From Heterobilharzia americana (taxonomy: Eukaryota; Platyhelminthes; Trematoda; Strigeidida; Schistosomatidae), in assembly GCA_944470555.2 (NCBI GenBank), contig OX104127.1, positions 43,451,934 through 43,515,933 of the forward strand: 64,000 nucleotides of DNA. Direction: 5' to 3'. Positions within the stretch are counted from its first letter, which is position 1. Every line of letters begins with the position of its first letter. Positions 36,487 through 47,374 of this stretch are shown piece after piece. A program made the translations under genes and the position numbers. The notes beneath the pieces were generated by a model that saw nothing but the letters and a program-made list of their open reading frames with translations, had not been told where the DNA came from and did not search any database.

Positions 36487-37076
36487 GCCAGCACGTGACG
36501 GCGACTAACGTCGCTGGCGAGCCACTTCCATGTCGCCTCTTCTTCGTCACTGATCGACATTCTGGGATACGCTTCCTAGTTGACACTGGGGCAGAAGCTA
36601 GCGTCATCCCACCTACGAAGGAAGAGCGTCTGCGGCCAATGTCTCTGCAACTTCGTGCCGCCAACGGTTCGCCCATCACAACCTATGGTCGGAGATTCCT
36701 CGATCTCAACCTTGGATTGCGTCGTCCCTTTCGTTGGGTTTTCATAGTGGCAGATGTGACCACCGGCATTATTGGTATGGATCTCTTGCAGCACTATCAG
36801 CTGCTGGTAGATGCTGGCAAGCATAAGTTGATAGATTCTACCACAACACTCTCTGTTTCCGGTATAGTCACAAAGACGCCGCCCCTCAGTCCCGTGTACT
36901 GCACGACGGACGCTTCTAGTCCCTACGCGTCTATCATTCAGTCCTTTCCGGATGTCTTTAAGCCAAGTCGTTGTGTCCCTTGTGTGACTTCGAACGTTTC
37001 TCATCACATAACGACGACTGGCCCGCCATGTTTGCGAAACCACGGCGATTATCCCCGGAGAAACTGCGTGCTGTAA
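36483..37076 (+). pseudogene. Aspartic protease and RT lead-in of pol
   Basis: This frame overlaps the end of gag. The protease active site reads FLVDTGAEASVIPP (about 36,570-36,610) and a second conserved block GIIGMDLL lies near 36,770. A frame break near 37,025 separates it from the RT frame: HHITTTGPP is in this frame and [10 protein letters not shown] in the next. Confidence 0.85.
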
Positions 37077-38401
37077 AAGCCGAGTTCGAACACATGCTTG
37101 AAATGGGAATAATCAGACCATCCAACAGTCCATGGTCTTCACCCTTGCATGTGGTACCCAAGAACAATGGCATGGACTGGAGGCCTTGTGGTGACTACCG
37201 AAGGCTCAACGCTAAAACGATTCCAGATCGTTACCCAGTCCCTCACATTCACGACTTGACTGCATCTTTAAAAGGCTCGGTTATCTTCAGTAAGCTTGAC
37301 TTGACGCGTGCATATCATCAGATCCCGGTTCATCCTGATGATGTTCCCAAGACAGCCGTCATTACACCGTTTGGTCTTTTTGAGTTCCTCCGTATGCCTT
37401 TTGGTCTTCGCAATGCAGCACAAACCTTCCAACGTTTTATTCACGATGTTTTACGTGGACTCGATTTCGCCTATGCCTACCTAGACGATATACTAATCGC
37501 TAGTCCTGACGAAGACACTCATTTTAACCACTTGAAACAGGTTTTCGCCAGACTGTCAGAGCATTCGATGACAGTCAACCTGGCCAAATGCCAGATTGGC
37601 GTTCGTTCACTAAAATTTTTGGGACACGTTATCGACGAGCAAGGCATTCGCCCACTACCTGAAAAGGTACAGGCGATCCAAGACTTCCCAGTCCCAGCGT
37701 CACTTAAAGCTCTGCGTGTGTTTCTGGGTATGGTGAGCTATTATCGTCGCTTCGTTCCCCAATGTGCACACATTTTGACTGCACTGACCGACCTGCTGAA
37801 AAGTAAATGTAAAACTTTCAGCTTGACTCCGGAGGCACTAGAAGCATTTCGCAAGATCAAAACCGCAATAGCAGACGCCACGATGCTGGTGCATCAAGAC
37901 GTAAACCTACCTCTTAGCATTGCGGTTGACGCCTCTAACACGGCCATTGGAGCTGTGTTGCAACAACTTTCGGATCACACTTGGATCCCAGTTGCATTCT
38001 TCTCCCGGAAGTTATCCACCTGCGAAATGCGGTACAGCACTTTCGGCAGGGAACTGCTCGCCATATATGCCTCAGTGAAACATTTTCGTCATTTTGTGGA
38101 AGGTCGTGACTTCATCATCTTTACCGACCATAAACCTCTGACGTATGCCTTACACACCACTACTGACAGATATTCACCGCGTGAATTACGTCACCTAGAT
38201 TATATTTCGCAATTCACGTCGGACATCCGTCATATTTCTGGTGCGAATAACCCTGTCGCGGACGCACTGTCTCGCGTTTGCACCACTACTTTGCCTCGAG
38301 CAGTCGACTTACGGAAGATTGCCGAACTTCAGGATTCAGACGAGGAGATTGAAAAACTTCAACACTCATCCTCTCTGAAGATACAGCGTTACCGCTCCTG
38401 A
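36971..38401 (+). pseudogene. Reverse transcriptase and RNase H of pol
   Basis: It is meaningful from about 37,026. RT motifs: [12 protein letters not shown] (about 37,300), [17 protein letters not shown] (37,370-37,420), and the catalytic YLDDILIAS (about 37,478-37,505). The connection [13 protein letters not shown] is near 37,620. RNase [15 protein letters not shown] (37,920), a conserved REL (38,050), [11 protein letters not shown] (38,120) and NPVADALSR (38,250). All catalytic Asp/Glu positions of this part appear present. It ends at a TGA (38,399-38,401) that falls between RNase H and integrase and is a second frame break. Confidence 0.92.
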
Positions 38402-38409
38402 ACAGTGAA

Positions 38410-39111
38410 GTGTCAATATTGTGCGACACCTCCACAGGCACACCCAGACCGGTTGTTCCTTTACCCTTGCGTAAGCATGTTTTTGATGCTTTGCACAATC
38501 TTTCACATCCTGGCATCCGTGCCACTGACAAACTCATATCTGCTAGGTTTGTTTGGCCTGGTATTAACCGTGATGTTCGAAACTGGACACGGTCATGTAT
38601 TCAGTGCCAACGTTCCAAGGTGAATCGTCACAACATCCCACCACTTGGAACTTTCGCCAAACCGGACTCACGATTCGCTCATGTCCACTTAGACATTGTC
38701 GGCCCACTTCCACCCTCCGATGGATATAGTTACCTACTGACATGTGTCGATAGGTTTACTCGCTGGCCGTTAGCCATCCCATTGTCTAACATTACTGCCG
38801 AAACAGTAAGTCGGGTTTTCGTCGAAGGATGGGTTTCACAGTTTGGATGCCCTTCCACCGTGACAACCGACAGAGGCCAACAGTTCGAATCCGCTACCTT
38901 CCAGAAGCTGATGAATCTGTTGGGATGCAAACGCATCCGCACTACCGCATATCATCCAGCTTCCAATGGTTTGGTGGAGCGATTCCACCGACACCTTAAG
39001 AGCGCACTAATGGCAGTCGACAATATGAAATGGACTGAGTCTCTGCCGTTGGTTCTTCTCAGCATCGTTCTACACTCAAGACGGATATACAGTGTACACC
39101 TGCTGAGTTAG
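38410..39111 (+). pseudogene. Integrase, zinc-binding and catalytic core
   Basis: The HHCC zinc domain is visible (HNLSHPG ... CIQCQ, about 38,490-38,610). The catalytic triad is D (HLDIVGPL, 38,690), D (TTDRGQQFES, 38,870) and E (NGLVERFHRHL, about 38,970) with 35 residues between the last two, the DD35E spacing. A frame break near 39,070 makes the frame end early at 39,111. The reported start is GTG; the true frame continues from pol upstream across the break. Confidence 0.9.
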
Positions 39112-39889
39112 TTTACGGTAGTAACTTACGTTTGCCGGGTGAGATGGTCGCTTCAGATTGTAGTGACCCAACTCCTACCGATATCCATGGCTATGCGCAA
39201 ACTCTTAAGTTACACATGCGTCGCCTCCAACCCCATCCACACGGATACAGTGTAGACGGGTGCAGTTGGATAAAAGACTCCAAGATTGCACTCACGTCTT
39301 TGTGCGTTGTGACGGTGTACGTAAACCCTTACAGCCACCATACGACGGACCTTTCAAGGTTCTCAGTAAGAAAGAAAAGTTTTTCGTCATTGACAGATCT
39401 GGACGGCAGGATTCTATAAGTGTCGATCGTTTGAAGGCAGCTTATATAGAGGACGACCCACCTTCCTCTACACCGACACAACTAGAAAAACCCTTGCCGC
39501 CAGACTCCCAAACAGACTCGTCTAGTCGCGCGTACTCTGAATCTTCTAAAAGAGCCACGTCTAGTAGCACTGATCCAGTACCCTCTACACGTGCTGGGAG
39601 GCGTGTACATTGGCCCAAACTATACGCCTATTTCGTGATCAGCCCCAGCGCAACTTCACACTCGGTAAATTCGGAGTTTCAACTATTTTGTCGTGGCATG
39701 CACTATCAATGGTTTTTCATATCTAAAAAACCAGAAATACAATTTAAATTTCAAAAACTTTTTTCGATTGGCTATTATTATTCTTTTCTGTACTCTCCCC
39801 ACTTCGGATTGCTTGGTTTTTCTTTTCTTAGCACTCTAATGTCCTATTTCTTTCTTCATGCAGAACCTAGGGAATGCGTTGAAAATTGA
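39112..39889 (+). pseudogene. Integrase C-terminal region with GPF motif
   Basis: The post-catalytic part continues in one frame (39,132 to about 39,240, with LRLPGEM and LKLHMRRLQP) and then another (39,260-39,889). The second frame carries the GPF/Y-type domain PPYDGPFKVLSK and SVDRLKAAYIEDDPP, a Ser/Thr-rich tail, and RRVHWPKL near 39,600. The last 80 codons look random, suggesting that the normal pol end was passed. Frame breaks are the third and fourth in pol. Confidence 0.85.
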
Positions 39890-40087
39890 ATACAATATGC
39901 CGCTGACGATGCTACTTGGACCCAATAAAAACCGTTGAAGATTATTTAGTTGGTACTCACTTACTCTAAGTGTTTATTTATCCAAATTAAACTTGGCAAT
40001 ATTTCGGGCCAAGAAGCTGTATTATGATACTAGGAAACAAATCCAATGTAATGCGTTTCACAGTTTGCACTAGTTATATGTTCATTA

Positions 40088-40088
40088 C

Positions 40089-40133
<45 letters not shown>

Positions 40134-40150
40134 TAGTATTATTATTATTT
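40088..40150. repeat. (ATT)n tail of the RT element
   Basis: On the minus strand this is the TAATAA-type repeat that follows the 3' end of the LDFADD-type elements; the same tail occurs near 5,575, 44,155 and 52,980. Confidence 0.85.
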
Positions 40151-40556
40151 CTACATTGCGTTCCCAGTAGGATGTGGGGCTTCAGTTGCACGTCTCCATT
40201 TCACTCCCTACTCCTCAGTCTTTTCAACCTGGCTACACCACTACACACAAGCTGTCATTTCAACCTGACTCGATATCCTCCATGTCACCCTCACACGCCC
40301 AACACTTCCTTTCTGATTTCAGCTACATTTGAGGCCACACCTCGCTTCGCAATGACCTCAGACGGTCTTGTCAGTGTGTAACTGATCCATCTCCACTTCC
40401 TTCTGCATATTTCTTGGATGATACCTCGTTAGTTGGTTCATCCACAGACAGAGTGAGTTCCTTGTTGCTTGTTCTTATTATTCTCACCATCTGATCTACA
40501 TCTTCAGTGTCAGTATCGAATGAGCATAGGCGGCTGCAGATGTGATGTATGCCTGT

Positions 40557-40871
40557 AGTTTAAGTGTAAAACTCGGGCACTGTGGTCCAGTGTAATTCCG
40601 TTCTAGTCAGTTTATTAGAAATATCACACAGTGAAACAGTAGCATTCACTGGATAACGTTTCGGATACAACTTATTGTCCACATTCATATCAGGTAACTC
40701 CACAAATTCGAGACAGTCTTTATATATTCCTAGTTTTCTCCATTCCCCCCTCTTCTCTGTGATGACAAGGGTAGTAGAAATTTCCATATATCTGGGACAG
40801 GTGCAGCATCATTTAGATTGCATGTGCTTGGTGTTGATTCGATCGAATGAACACCGAACACAGAGTAAAGT
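40557..40871 (-). repeat. 315-bp dispersed repeat nested in the RT element
   Basis: It interrupts the C-terminal region of the RT element at the same point as 52,257-52,571 in the right arm. Its frame (MEISTTLVITEKRGEWRKLG start) is open for 75 codons in both arms, but no family is recognised. Other partial copies: 32,780-33,020 and 44,030-44,155. Confidence 0.8.
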
Positions 40872-41917
40872 GGAATGTCTATAGTCTGTTGGAAATGCTT
40901 TTCATGACGCGGCAAGTCTCTCAAACATCACATGGAAGCACTGACTTACTTGACTGGCATTAGTCTTCAAAATCCGAATCTTGTTCACGCTTTGTGCTGA
41001 GTGCAGTGCAGTGCAGTGTAGTGCAGTGCAGTGCAGTAGATCTGCACACTGATGATTTCAGATTAATGCAGGAGGGCCTGTCTTGCCGCCTTTTTGATCC
41101 TGGCTGCTGTGACATCCTCATCTGTGCCGCCGTCGCCGTCGACGTCACCGCCTGTAGGTGAAACGATGCTGCCTAGATAGGTAGGTGAAAACGAGAACTC
41201 CCTTCAGTTTTCTCACCTTCATGGTGATTGGTGTCTGTTGCTGTTGTTGTTGTTGTTGGTGGTGGTGGTGGATAAGTATCTTCATCATCTCTGTCTTCTC
41301 TACGTTCATCCGAAGTCACATCTTCACTTCCAGTGCCTCACCTCACCTCTCCTGTCACCTTGTCAACTTTCACCTGTACATCTTCGAATTTCTGCGACAA
41401 CACATTAGACATAAATCATCATCATTGTTGGCAGAATACAAGTCTTCTTCTAGAGTCTTCTCATCGGTCAAACAGCCAGCCGGCTTACGCCCATCTTCTT
41501 TCTCACAGCTACTCACACTTTCTTGCATCTCACTGTCCAATCCAATACAGTCGAGTCGAACACAATCAGGAAGATGATTGGTGATCGTGGGTGTCAAGCT
41601 TGTCCCACTCCTGTCTTCACTTCGAAGGCATCACTCAGCTGAGCTTTCCATTAACAATCACTTGACATGTGGCCTCCTCATACAGCATATACCTGCTGTT
41701 GAATGAGGTGGGTGGATAGAGGTTTGTGGCACTGAAACCGTAGTGTTGAAGCATCAGTTGCCAAAATACTTCTAGGTTGACGCTGTCGAACGCATTTTGA
41801 AAATCAATGAAGTTGAGGTAAGGGTACAGTTGACTGGCATTCCATGCTGTGTTCTATGATGATGTGTGGCGTAGAGTCATAATTTGATCCGAACATGATT
41901 TGTACTTCCTGAATGCA

Positions 41918-42072
41918 GTCAGTCAGTCAGTCAATGAGTCTGTCTGTCAATGAGTCAGTCAGTCAGTCAGTCAGTCAGTCAGTCAGTCAGTCAGTCAGTC
42001 AGTCAATGAGTCAGTCAGTCAGTCAATGAGTCAGTCAGTCAGACAGTCAATCAATCAGTCAGTCAGTCAGCA
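41918..42072. repeat. (AGTC)n imperfect microsatellite
   Basis: About 150 bp of CAGT/AGTC units with AATGAGTC interruptions. The right arm holds the shorter counterpart at 50,699-50,790. Confidence 0.9.
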
Positions 42073-42288
42073 AGCCTGCCTGCCTGCCTGTTCCAGTCGT
42101 TATCCAGTTGAATGCAAAGCATGTTCCAGTCTATCCAGGATGATGCGGCATAATATTTCGCTTGTTTTGGGTGGAGAGGAAGGGAGCATGATTCCACGCC
42201 ACTTCTTGCAAACACTTAACTCTCCCTTCTTTCACAGTTTGATGAGATAGCACTTCTTCCACTCGACAGGTACCCTTCCTTCCTACCT

Positions 42289-42527
42289 GCATTCCTTCCT
42301 TCCTTCCTTCTTTCCTTCCTTCCTTCCTTCCTTCCTTCCTTCCTTCCTTCCTTCCTTCCTTCCTTCCTTCCTTCCTTCCTTCCTTCCTTCCTTCCTTCCT
42401 TCCTTCCTTCCTTCCTTCCTTCCTTCCTTCCTTCCTTCCTTCCTTCCTTCCTTCCTTCCTTCCTTCCTTCCTTCCTTCCTTCCTTCCTTCCTTCCTTCCT
42501 TCCTTCCTTCCTTCCTTCCTTCCTTCC
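42289..42527. repeat. (TTCC)n microsatellite, about 240 bp
   Basis: About 58 units with one TTTC interruption near the low end. Read on the minus strand it yields GRKE repeats. The homologous place in the right arm (50,452-50,476) has only about six units. Confidence 0.95.
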
Positions 42528-43324
42528 CTCCAAACCTCCTGCAGTAGTGATGTGAGCATGTCACTTGTTGTCTCTGCATGTGTTTTCACTGCTTCTGGAG
42601 GAATTCCATGTGGTCCTGTTGGTTTCTCGGCTTTCGGCAGCTTTATGACATTGAGGACTTCTGCTTTTGTCAGAGGACTTGTGATCAGTGGTAGTTGTGT
42701 AGGTGGGCTGCTGGTGGTATTTGTGGACGAGTTGCAGTTGGTGGTGGTGGTGGTGGTGGTGGGGGTGGTCGATCCAAGAGTTTTGAAGTGGTGATTGGAT
42801 CGCTTCGTTTGTTTCTCTTTGGTAACTAGGTTTCCTCCAGTATCTTTCATTAGTTTCATCTGTGTTGATCTCTTCCGAGATAGTACCTGTTTACTATCAA
42901 TTTTATGTGGTTTTACATATTTTAGTATCTTAGTAGTACTAAACAGTATCTTAACACAACAGTGGGTTCATTCACAACATATGGCTTCTTAATAAATATA
43001 GCCTGTTAAAAGAATGAACTATTAGTAGGAACTGGTCAAACAGCATCAGAAGTTACGTGAGGCGGTAAGTACGGACAATAAAATATCCAAATTTAATAAA
43101 GAAGAGAAAACGTATATTCCTGATATCAACTTGTAATTTTTCAACGTCAAACCTTTATTAGTTTCTGAGTTCTGATCAGAAAGGTTATGTTTCTCCGTTT
43201 ATGCAAGAGATGTCAACATTTTAAAAAGCAATTCAAATAAAATCTTATTAATATATGTTAATAGAAACTTAATTTGAGATAATAAAAAAATATGTACAAT
43301 TATATTCCCTTTTTTCCCCTATAA

Positions 43325-43573
43325 TTAATCTGGTATAATTTCCCCACGAGATAATCTGCTGAGTTTGATTGGCAATAAACTAACCATCTCTTTAGCTATC
43401 CTGATTTCTTCACAACTTTTTATCAAAGTTGTAGAATTATGCTTAATATGATTTCTGCGAGCAAAAACTGTTTGTGAATAAAAGTTTAAAGCTTTTGTCA
43501 AATTTTGAATTTTCTCCATATTGTCAATTGAAATAAGTTGAGAATATAAACGAGCGGTGTATATACACGCCAT
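43325..43573 (-). CDS. KIFBP: KIF-binding protein, terminal exon
   Basis: The exon has 249 nt including stop. Acceptor is TATTTCTAG immediately before ATGGCGTGT; phase 0 matches the previous exon. It encodes MACIYTARLYSQLISIDNME and ends with AKEMVSLLPIKLSRL. The string KEMVSLLP plus the preceding helical repeat pattern is the C-terminal signature of KIFBP (KBP), a TPR-like alpha-helical protein that binds kinesin motor domains and limits their microtubule binding. The coding end agrees with the usual end of the family within a few residues. A possible polyadenylation signal (AATAAA, minus strand) lies near 43,155. Confidence 0.9.
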   Translation of the reverse strand: MACIYTARLYSQLISIDNMEKIQNLTKALNFYSQTVFARRNHIKHNSTTLIKSCEEIRIAKEMVSLLPIKLSRLSRGEIIPD

Positions 43574-43734
43574 CTAGAAATATAAATAGTAGTTAAGTTA
43601 GAAAACATCTTTTTTTAAAAAAAAAAGTCATACCAATTTCAGACAAGCTGAAGTCTGAAATTTGGTTGATTTTGCCTAACAGAGGAATTAAGTACAAAAC
43701 ATGCTTCCTGGATTCTTCTGTTAGTCATAATCAA

Positions 43735-43860
43735 CCAAATTCTCATAATTAACATTCAGGCAATATCTAGGCATCCGTATAGAAGTCTATATGCCAATAG
43801 AGGTTGAACAATTCGATCCAATAAAACAACTGAGAACTACAAGTATATCAATAAATGGTA
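43735..43860. repeat. SINE-like fragment
   Basis: It matches the segment around 62,470-62,540 (CAGGCAATATC, then ATATGCCAA.AGAG) in the same orientation. No tRNA head is present in this fragment. Confidence 0.5.
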
Positions 43861-44154
43861 ATGAAACCTGAAATATCTGTAAAGAGTCGACTTATTTCTC
43901 GAATATCTACTGCCTTACAGTCTACAATTTCGATCTTCAAGGTTGTGGGTTATAGTTGTTTAAGACTATCGAATTCAAAATAAATATAAATGTAACCATA
44001 ATAGTTTGTTTGATTATAATAAGAGTAAAACTTAAGCACTATAGTAGAATATAATTCCATTTTAGTTAAACTTATTCCAAGTATCGCACAGTGGAACAGT
44101 AAACCACACTGCAAATAACTATCACATTTCATGATTTTACCTATCATTTTATAT

Positions 44155-44811
44155 TATTATTAGTCCCTTGGGTTCCTAGTGGAACATAGGGCTTCAGTAG
44201 CATGTCTCCAGTGAACTCTGTTCTCTGAGATCTTTTGAACCTGGTTCCACGACAGCCCACAAGCTCTCATTTCCTCCTCGCACGACCTCCTCCATGTCAC
44301 CCTCGGACGTCCAACTCGTCGCTACCCATCTGAGTTCCACTCGAGCACCTAGCCTGGCGCGTCATATCCCCAGTCCGCCTTCTCAGTGTATGCCCAATCC
44401 AATCCATCTCCACTTCTTCCTGCATATTTGTTGCGTGACAGGTTCTTGGTTGGTTCGTACCCAGAGTTCCTTGTTGCTTATTCTTTCTGGCCATCTGATC
44501 TTCAGTAGCGAGCGTAAGCAGTTGTTGATGAATGTCTGTAGTTTATTGGAAATCCCTTTCGTGACTCGCCAAGTCTCTCAACCATACAGAAGCACTGACT
44601 TGACGTTGGTGTTGAAAATCCGTATCTTGTTCCGCATGCTGAGTGCAAAAGATCTCCACATTGGTTTCAGGCTAATGAACGCCTATCTTGCTTTTCCGGT
44701 TCTGACTTTGACGTCCTCGTCCGTCCCGCCTGTAGTTGACACAGTGCTTCCTAGATAAGTGAAGGAGGTTACTTCCTTTAAGTTTCTCCCGTTGACGGTG
44801 ATTGGAGTTTG

Positions 44812-44843
<32 letters not shown>

Positions 44844-45060
44844 GGTGGTGGTGCGGTATCTTCATCACCTCTGTCTTCTCTATATTCACCTGAAGTCCCG
44901 TCTTCGTTGCCTCTTCTGCCAACTTGTTAGTCTTCACCTGTAGATCTTCAAGTTTGTGTGACATCAGGCACAAGTCATCGGCGAAATCCAAGTCTTCTAG
45001 GTTCTTTTCCGCAGTCCAGTGTATCCCCCTCTTCTCGCTGCCCACTGTTGCTGCATATGA
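44155..45060 (-). mobile_element. 5'-truncated endonuclease/RT element
   Basis: The minus strand opens with KRGIHWTAEKNLEDLDFADDL (catalytic FADD intact), then NIEKTEVMKIP, a His/Gln run from CCA/CAA repeats, VNGRNLKEVTSFTYLGS, and a diverged C-terminal tail down to the TAAT-type end near 44,155. It lies in the last KIFBP intron. This is the least altered late-RT segment in the window and shows the ancestral state of the CCA and FTYLGS sites. Confidence 0.88.
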
Positions 45061-45323
45061 TTTTACCTGGTATATGATAAATATTCTATTTAGAAATTGA
45101 TTTATAGTTTTGAAAGAAGAATAAGAAAGTATTTCAGTGATTTAATTTTCAAAGCTGTTACAATTGAAAATTTATACATTTATTTATCTTGTGTAAGGAT
45201 TTGATAGTTGTAAAACGATTTGTCAAGCATGGCAGCACAAATAGTGTCAATAAATGAGTTGATATTAACACCAAAAAAAACAACTAAAAACTGATGAGTA
45301 GTGAATACTAATCAAAATAAGTT

Positions 45324-45528
45324 TCAAGTTATTATTCATAGTAAACTGACATCAGTTAGAGGAATAAAGGGAACCTGGAGGACTGGACAGCTGTTTCGTC
45401 CTAGTATGGGACTCCTCAGCAGTGCGTACCCACGACCCCTCCAGGGATCGAACCCGTGACCTTCAGGTTCTGCGGCCAGCACGTTATCATTGAGCCACTG
45501 GGTCAGAATCCAGTAGTTCATATTTCCA
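45324..45528 (-). repeat. Sm-alpha-type SINE with hammerhead module
   Basis: On the minus strand the tRNA-like head reads TGGCTCAATG (A box) and GGTTCGATCC (B box), followed by the hammerhead module (45,381-45,425) and a 3' tail ending CTGATGTCAGTTTAC. It lies in the last KIFBP intron. Confidence 0.85.
45381..45425 (-). ncRNA. Hammerhead ribozyme (type I), core intact
   Basis: Minus strand, in order: GCACTG (stem I), CTGAGGA (core CUGANGA), stem II with GTCC/GGAC and a CATACTA loop, GAAA, ACAGCTGT (stem III), C (predicted cleavage between 45,386 and 45,385), then CAGT closing stem I (four to five pairs). All invariant core bases are present. Stem III is a perfect 8-base palindrome without a loop, so activity would be expected mainly in a dimer. 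Schistosome SINE hammerheads are established; activity of this copy is inference. Confidence 0.75.
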
Positions 45529-46147
45529 ACTTCTGTTAACTCATGATAAGTTTGAACAAGAAATTTGGAAACTGAATTGTGATCAGGTAGAACATAGTAA
45601 CAAGAACGTGAGTAACAAGTTACTTTAGAAGTGAACAGTATCAAAACAGAAAGATGAAAAGAAAAAAAAGGGGCAGTAGAGGAGACTGAAAATTAAGACT
45701 ATGAAAAAAGAGGGGTTGAACAATCTTCTTTTGTGCACACAGTTCAAGCTTCTCCATTTGGATAACAAAAGCTTCGCCAATGCAGAGAATACGAAGAAGT
45801 AAAGCCTTTGGAAGATTTCTTTTCACTTTATAGATGACTTTACACGATGAGGTTTTTGACAGGGTGATTTGTGTTGATGATGTTTTCAATTATAGTACTG
45901 TTTCGATAGTATTCACTTTTATAGTTATTTCCTACTCATTCTTGTTACTATGTTCTACCTGATCACAGTTCAGTTCCCAAACTTCTTGTTCAAACTTATT
46001 TTGATTTAAAAATAATATTGGTTTCATTTTAACAGCTTGTCTAGTCCTATTACATAGCACTTTATTGATCCACTATTTCCATCAATTTTACACTCCTTTC
46101 TGAGTTATATACACTCGATGAACCATTCTACATATAACATAATCCAT

Positions 46148-46495
46148 TTTAGAAGCAGTATTTATCATGGACTGACATCGGTTAGGGAACCATTGAAAAT
46201 CTGAGAGCACTTGACAGCTATTCCGTCCAACTAGTGTGGGACTAGGGATCGAACTCAGGACCTTCAGGTTTCACGGAGAGCGCCCTAACCATTCAGCCAG
46301 TGGGTCGATTTCCAGTGGTTCACAATTTCCAACTTCTGTCAATTCACAACATAGCGTGACTGTCACCCAATGTCTTCAGTTAGCATCCACTTCACTTCCG
46401 ACTGGTTGACTCCACGGGTCACGCCTTCTCATTAGGACTTGCTGACATCCATCTGGAAGCCAGTCACTAATGAGCACTATACAGTAATGCATTTT
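46148..46495 (-). repeat. SINE copy with deleted hammerhead
   Basis: This is a near full-length copy including the 5' part (46,340-46,495). The segment holding CUGANGA is deleted: B box (GTTCGATCC) runs directly into CTAGTCCCACACTAG. The GAAA site reads GGAA. Confidence 0.75.
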
Positions 46496-46524
46496 TCAGA
46501 TGAATAGGGATTTTTAATTTACAA

Positions 46525-46897
46525 GTAGTATTTATCGTGGACTGACATCAGTTGGGGAACCATTGGGAATCTGGGAGCACTGGACAGCTGTTTCGTCCAA
46601 CTAGTATGGGACTCCTGAGCAGTACGCATCCACAACCCGACTAGGGATCGAACTCAGGACCTTCAGGTCTCACGGTGAATATGTTAACCATTCAGCCACT
46701 GGGTCGGTTTCTGACTGGTTGCGAACCACTGGAAACCGACCGAATGGCTGAATGGTTAAGACATTCGCCATGAAACCTGAAGGTCCTGAGTTCCATCCCT
46801 AGTCCCATACTAGTTGGACGAAACAGCTGTCCAGTCCTCCCAGATTTTCAATGATTCCCCAACTGATGTCAGTCCATGATGAATACTACTTCTAAAC
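46525..46897. repeat. Head-to-head SINE pair forming a palindrome
   Basis: A minus copy (46,525-46,735) and a plus copy (about 46,735-46,897) meet at their tRNA heads. The minus copy has CTCAGGA instead of CTGAGGA (G5 changed), and the plus copy lacks the CUGANGA segment, so neither hammerhead should cleave. The arms are about 160 bp and diverged. Confidence 0.8.
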
Positions 46898-47374
46898 TAT
46901 TATTGTTTATTTATTATATATTATCTGATCTCCAAATATTCATCCTTCGAAACTAGTAATCTATTCTTTCTCACCCTTGATGACTCACAACCCCATTGTA
47001 CTTGTCATACACCAACCAGAAACATTTTCCCCACCCTATTTTTGTTCCACCTTACTCGCACAACAGAAAAAAGCTTCTCTGACCGAGTTGTTTATTCACT
47101 CACCTGTATTACATCGATCTTTGCTCCATATCACTAGGTAATTGGATGATCTTAAAGGTCACCTGAATATTAACCTGAAACTTCATTTCAGAATCATACT
47201 CTTGAAAAGATCTTCCTAGCGAGATCGAAACGTTGATGAATAATACAAAATATTTTGTTTCTTTTGTTATTTGTTCTAATATACTACGCCGGGAATACAT
47301 AGGTAAAAATGCACCTTATAGAATGAATCATACTAACTCAGTGCCCAAGTTTTCTCAAACCATCCAGTCTATTT

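Larger units (their letters stand above)
35057..39930 (+). mobile_element. Gypsy (Metaviridae) LTR retrotransposon, CsRn1/Boudicca-like, 3'-truncated
   Basis: The order is 5' LTR, primer-binding site, gag, protease, RT, RNase H, integrase, all on the plus strand, as in Ty3/Gypsy elements. It interrupts the left arm of the large inverted duplication exactly at 35,057. At least four frame breaks separate the pol domains and no 3' LTR is found before homology to the right arm resumes at 39,931. It is therefore a dead copy. CsRn1-clade assignment comes from the CHCC-type gag motif, the integrase with GPF domain, and general similarity to trematode elements; a tree would be needed to confirm it. 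Confidence 0.88.
39931..42895 (-). repeat. Large inverted duplication, left arm, inner block
   Basis: It is the reverse complement of about 50,090-53,147. It includes a minus-strand endonuclease/RT element (40,130-42,895) and a nested 315-bp repeat. Length differs from the right arm mainly through microsatellites: a long TTCC tract here and a long CCA tract there. Inner boundary is approximate because similarity fades over about 30 bp. Confidence 0.9.
40130..42895 (-). mobile_element. Endonuclease/RT non-LTR element, left-arm copy
   Basis: The minus strand preserves the start of the RT region (SPLTKAEVLNVIKLPKAEKP, about 42,625-42,690, followed by GPHGIPPEAVKTH), then a GRKE-repeat frame caused by the TTCC tract, an LNFIDFQNAFDSV-like palm segment near 41,790, and late RT and C-terminal segments down to 40,160. 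Catalytic FADD is degraded and frames are broken. The 5' part is cut at the inner boundary of the duplication. Confidence 0.85.

Noticed and set aside
35057..39930. Active, complete retrotransposon
   Set aside because: Catalytic motifs are well preserved, but pol has at least four frame breaks and no 3' LTR was found.
42289..42527. Regular tandem repeat as a CRISPR-like array
   Set aside because: It is a pure 4-bp microsatellite without spacers, in a eukaryotic genome.
42131..42859. 242-codon frame with GRKE repeats as a possible structural protein
   Set aside because: It is a dead RT fragment joined to a (TTCC)n tract; the right-arm copy lacks the repeats.
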